A stretch of DNA of 6,380 nucleotides from an uncultured Eubacteriales bacterium (GTDB lineage Bacteria; Bacillota; Clostridia; Lachnospirales; Lachnospiraceae). A model generated the notes under the pieces. The model worked only from the letters and a program-made list of their open reading frames with translations, ran no database searches and was not told where the DNA came from. This document shows positions 6,230-6,380 of this stretch, one piece after another (position 1 is the first letter of the stretch; every line of letters begins with the position of its first letter). The position numbers and the translations under genes are program-made. The DNA lies in NCBI GenBank assembly GCA_949297565.1, contig CASFUI010000275.1, forward strand, positions 1 to 6,380, in the 5' to 3' direction.

Positions 6230-6258
6230 TAGACGCCAAAAAAATACAAAAGGTGACA
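6230..6258 (-). promoter_or_regulatory. Candidate ECF (SigV-type) promoter of the operon
   Basis: On the minus strand TGTCAC (6258-6253) and CGTCTA (6235-6230) are separated by 17 nt. Bacillus ECF factors of the SigV/M/W/X group recognise TGAAAC-like -35 and CGTC-like -10 elements with 16-17 nt spacing. The -10 here matches fully, and the -35 matches at four of six positions. It lies about 40 nt ahead of the MBOAT start, where an autoregulated operon promoter is expected. A housekeeping -10 (TATAAT, 6223-6218) overlaps the same area but lacks a good -35 at normal spacing, so either or both could be used. Confidence 0.4.
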
Positions 6259-6266
6259 AAAAACAG

Positions 6267-6339
6267 AAAAAAAGTTTGCTTGCGAACTCTTTCGCGAGGC
6301 GCGGATTCGTAAGAATAATTACCATTCCGCGCCTCTGCG
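6267..6339 (-). repeat. GC-rich inverted repeat followed by a T-rich hairpin
   Basis: GAGGCGCGGA (6296-6305) and TCCGCGCCTC (6326-6335) are perfect inverted repeats around a 20-nt loop, extendable by three more pairs (CGC 6293-6295 with GCG 6337-6339) past one bulged base. On the minus strand this is followed by a weaker hairpin (about 6292-6269, arms around AGTTCG and CAAACT with one mismatch) that runs into seven Ts (6273-6267) and a second T-run. It could be the terminator of a gene to the right of the window, a small structured RNA, or a dispersed intergenic repeat. A 44-codon open frame crosses it (6353-6219) but has no ribosome binding site. Confidence 0.5.
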
Positions 6340-6380
6340 TTCCTGCAAAGCATTTTTATTCTATAGAAAGTTCAACGAAC

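Noticed and set aside
6219..6353. Minus-strand open frame of 44 codons (starts MLCRNAEARN) ahead of the MBOAT gene
   Set aside because: No ribosome binding site. It runs through the GC-rich inverted repeat, the T-rich hairpin and the promoter candidate; its hydrophobic end comes from T-runs.

Overview
The window looks like a chromosomal piece of a spore-forming member of the Clostridia, probably Lachnospiraceae-like. The evidence is the low-to-moderate GC content, strong GGAGG-type ribosome binding sites, and the yqfC-yqfD-phoH order of endospore-forming Firmicutes. The genus is not determined. Every convincing gene lies on the minus strand, so transcription runs from high to low coordinates. 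No RNA gene, CRISPR array or insertion sequence was seen.

Upstream block (6380 down to about 2386): a 5' non-coding region of about 190 bp holds a GC-rich inverted repeat, a T-rich weak hairpin and a candidate ECF-type promoter. Four closely spaced genes follow. They are an AlgI/PatA-like MBOAT O-acyltransferase (6191-4797), a membrane-anchored SGNH-fold protein with a long acidic/Ser-rich linker (4767-3823), an ECF sigma factor (3807-3325) and an RsiV-like anti-sigma factor with a DUF3298-type ectodomain (3325-2396). Gaps are 29 and 15 nt, then a 1-nt overlap. A perfect 13-bp inverted repeat plus T-tract, overlapping the last codons of the anti-sigma gene, probably terminates this operon.

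Downstream block (about 2357 down to 1): yqfC (from a TTG start), yqfD and phoH (cut by the window's left edge). The first two are sporulation proteins of the sigma-E regulon type. PhoH is an ATPase found next to them in many Firmicutes. A weak sigma-E-like promoter candidate lies between the terminator and yqfC.

Working model (inference): the first operon is a self-contained cell-envelope stress module. In Bacillus subtilis, sigV-rsiV sits with oatA, and lysozyme binding to RsiV releases SigV. Here the position of OatA, a single-chain acyltransferase-3/SGNH fusion, appears to be filled by an unrelated two-protein MBOAT + SGNH machine of the PatA/PatB or AlgI/AlgJ type. This would be lysozyme-inducible O-acetylation of peptidoglycan or another wall polymer, built from different parts. 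Supporting details are a signal-peptidase-like site just outside the RsiV membrane segment, a C-terminal FLYFRF motif on the MBOAT, and a possible ECF promoter ahead of the first gene.
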